Assembly: GCF_947179515.1 (NCBI RefSeq)
Contig: NC_067485.1
Location: forward strand, 5,529,154-5,593,153
Source of the DNA: Apodemus sylvaticus
Taxonomy: Eukaryota > Chordata > Mammalia > Rodentia > Muridae
Length of the DNA stretch: 64,000 nt
Reading direction: 5' to 3'
In this document: positions 62,201 to 64,000 of the stretch, piece after piece
Numbering within the stretch: position 1 is the stretch's first letter
Layout: each line of letters starts with the position of its first letter
Made by a program: the position numbers and the translations under genes
Notes under the pieces: generated by a model
Told to the model about the DNA's origin: nothing
The model's input: the letters and a program-made list of their open reading frames with translations, nothing else
Database searches by the model: none

Positions 62201-64000
62201 ACTGGGCATACCACACAGGCTCCACCTTGGCATACCACACAGGCTCCACCCGGGCATACCACACGTGTTCCACCTGGGCATACCACACAGTTTCCACCCG
62301 GGCATACCACACAGGCTCCACCTGGGCATACCACACAGGCTCCACCTGGGCATACCACACAGGCTCCACCTGGGCATACCACACAGGCTCCACCTGGGCA
62401 TACCACAGAGTTTTACACCCGGGCATACCACAGAGGCTCCAACTGGGCATACCACACAGGCTCCACCTTGGCATACCACACAGGCTCCACCCGGGCATAC
62501 CACACGTGTTCCACCTGGGCATACCACACAGTTTCCACCCGGGCATACCACACAGGCTCCACCTGGGCATACCACACAGGCTCCACCTGGGCATACCACA
62601 CAGGCTCCACCTTGGCATACCACACAGGCTCCACCCGGGCATACCACACGTGTTCCACCTGGGCATACCACACTGGCTCCACCTGGGCATACCACACTGG
62701 CTCCACCTGGGCATACCACACAGTTTCCACCCGGGCATACCACACAGGCTCCACCCGGGCATACCACACATGTTCCACTCGGGCATACCACACATTTTCC
62801 ACCCGGGCATACCACACAGTTTCCACCCGGGCATACCACACAGACTCCACCTGGGCATACCACACAGGCTCCACCTGGGCATACCACACAATTTCCACCC
62901 CGGCATACCACACAGTTTCCGCACGGGCATACCACACATGCTCCACCCGGGCATACCACATAGGCTCCACCTGGGCATACCACACAGGCTCCACCTGGGC
63001 ATACCAAACATGTTCCACCTGGGCTTACCACACAGGCTCCACATGGGCATACCACACAGGCTCCACCTGGGCATACCACACAGTTTCCACCTGGACATAC
63101 CACGCATGCTCCACCTGGGCATACCACACAGGCTCCACCTGGGCATACCACACAGTTTCCACCCGGTCATACCACACAGGCTCCACCTGGGCATACCACA
63201 CAGTTTCCACCTGGGCATACCACACAGGCTCCACACTGGCATACACACAGGCTCCACCTGGGCATACCACACAGGCTCCACCTGGGCATACCACACAGGC
63301 TCCACCTGGGCATACCACACAGGCTCCACCCGGGCATACCACACAGATTCCACCCGGGCATACCACACAGTTTCCACCTGGGCATACCACACAGGCTCCA
63401 CCCTGGCATACACACAGGCACCACCTGGGCATACCACACAGGCTACGCCTTGGCATACCACACAGTTTCCACCTGGACATACCACACAGGGTCCGCCTGG
63501 GCATACCACACAGTTTCAACCCGGACATACCACACATGCTCCACCTGGGCATACCACACAGTCTCTACCTGGGCATACCACATATGTTCCACCTGGGCAT
63601 ACCACACAGGCTCCACCTGGGCATACCACACAGGCTCCACCTGGGCATACCACACAATTTCCACCCCGGCATACCACACAGTTTCCACACGGGCATACCA
63701 CACATGCTCCACCTGGGCATACCACATAGGCTCCACCTGGGCATACCACACAGGCTCCACCTGGGCATACCACACATGTTCCACCTGGGCTTACCACACA
63801 GGTTCCACCTGGGCATACCACACAGGCTCCACCTGGGCATACCACACAGTTTCCACCTGGGCATACCACACAGGCTCCACCCTGGCATACACACAGGCTC
63901 CACCTGGGCATACCACACAGGCTCCGCCTTGGCATACCACACAGTTTCCACCTGGACATACCACACAGGCTCCGCCTGGGCATACCACACAGTTTCCACC
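59207..64000. repeat. 24-bp minisatellite array, about 200 units
   Basis: The commonest unit is CATACCACACAGGCTCCACC plus TGGG, 24 bases. Variants replace AGGCTCC by AGTTTCC, ATGCTCC or ATGTTCC, and CCTGGG by CCCGGG, CCTGGA or CCTTGG. A few units are 23 or 25 bases (for example near 59,300, 60,000 and 60,165). Since 24 is divisible by three and the unit holds no stop on either strand, all six frames stay open for long runs (up to more than 1,000 codons). These have no splice sites or start context that marks a gene, so I read the region as a non-coding tandem repeat reaching beyond the window. Confidence 0.97.

Noticed and set aside
59724..62963. 1,079-codon open frame (plus strand) and several frames of 300-870 codons on both strands
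   Set aside because: They follow from a 24-bp repeat with no stop in any frame. All six frames are open together, no splice or promoter context fits, and codon use is that of the repeat.
59207..64000. CRISPR array
   Set aside because: Units are contiguous 24-mers without unique spacers, in a mammalian sequence.

Overview
The window is mammalian and almost certainly from a murid rodent, most likely rat. The evidence is B1, B2 and B3 SINEs, rodent LINE-1 with rat-like 3' ends, an old ERV-L pol remnant, and one multi-exon gene of the rodent placental cathepsin family. This family forms a tandem cluster on rat chromosome 17 and mouse chromosome 13. There are no bacterial features. About 1.7 kb of coding or UTR exon sequence sits in roughly 62 kb of repeats and duplicated non-coding DNA.

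Layout. 1-7.1 kb: degraded ERV-L protease and reverse transcriptase sequence (about 1.98-3.94 kb), split by a B1 and two L1 tails, then decayed L1. 7.1-11.7 kb: the first copy ('A') of a locally duplicated segment. 11.7-14.8 kb: old L1 pieces and unassigned DNA. 14.8-17.8 kb: an L1 carrying a solo LTR. 19.1-28.1 kb: the only convincing protein-coding gene, a papain-family cysteine protease with a predicted non-coding exon 1, seven coding exons, an intact catalytic set and a 31-residue C-terminal extension. 28.5-33 kb: L1 fragments and a (TTCTA)n microsatellite. 34.2-39.3 kb, 39.3-43.0 kb and 53.3-59.0 kb: further copies ('B', 'C', 'D') of the duplicated segment, with shared B2 and B1 insertions. 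Between C and D lies a 10 kb pile of nested, partly inverted L1s. 59,007-59,206 is a 200-base assembly gap. From 59,207 to the window end runs a 24-bp minisatellite of about 200 units.

The protease gene stands alone. Its introns hold L1 and B3 insertions, and its exons have standard splice sites. The very long open frames in 59-64 kb follow from a repeat period divisible by three and should not be read as genes. The long open frames at 43-53 kb are L1 ORF2 pieces.

The most notable items are the minisatellite with 3.24-kb block duplication, four L1 copies with 5' inversions of the twin-priming type, the A-D duplication with usable empty sites, the extended cathepsin C terminus, and a 158-codon open frame of unknown identity near 57.5 kb with a broken paralogue near 10.2 kb.
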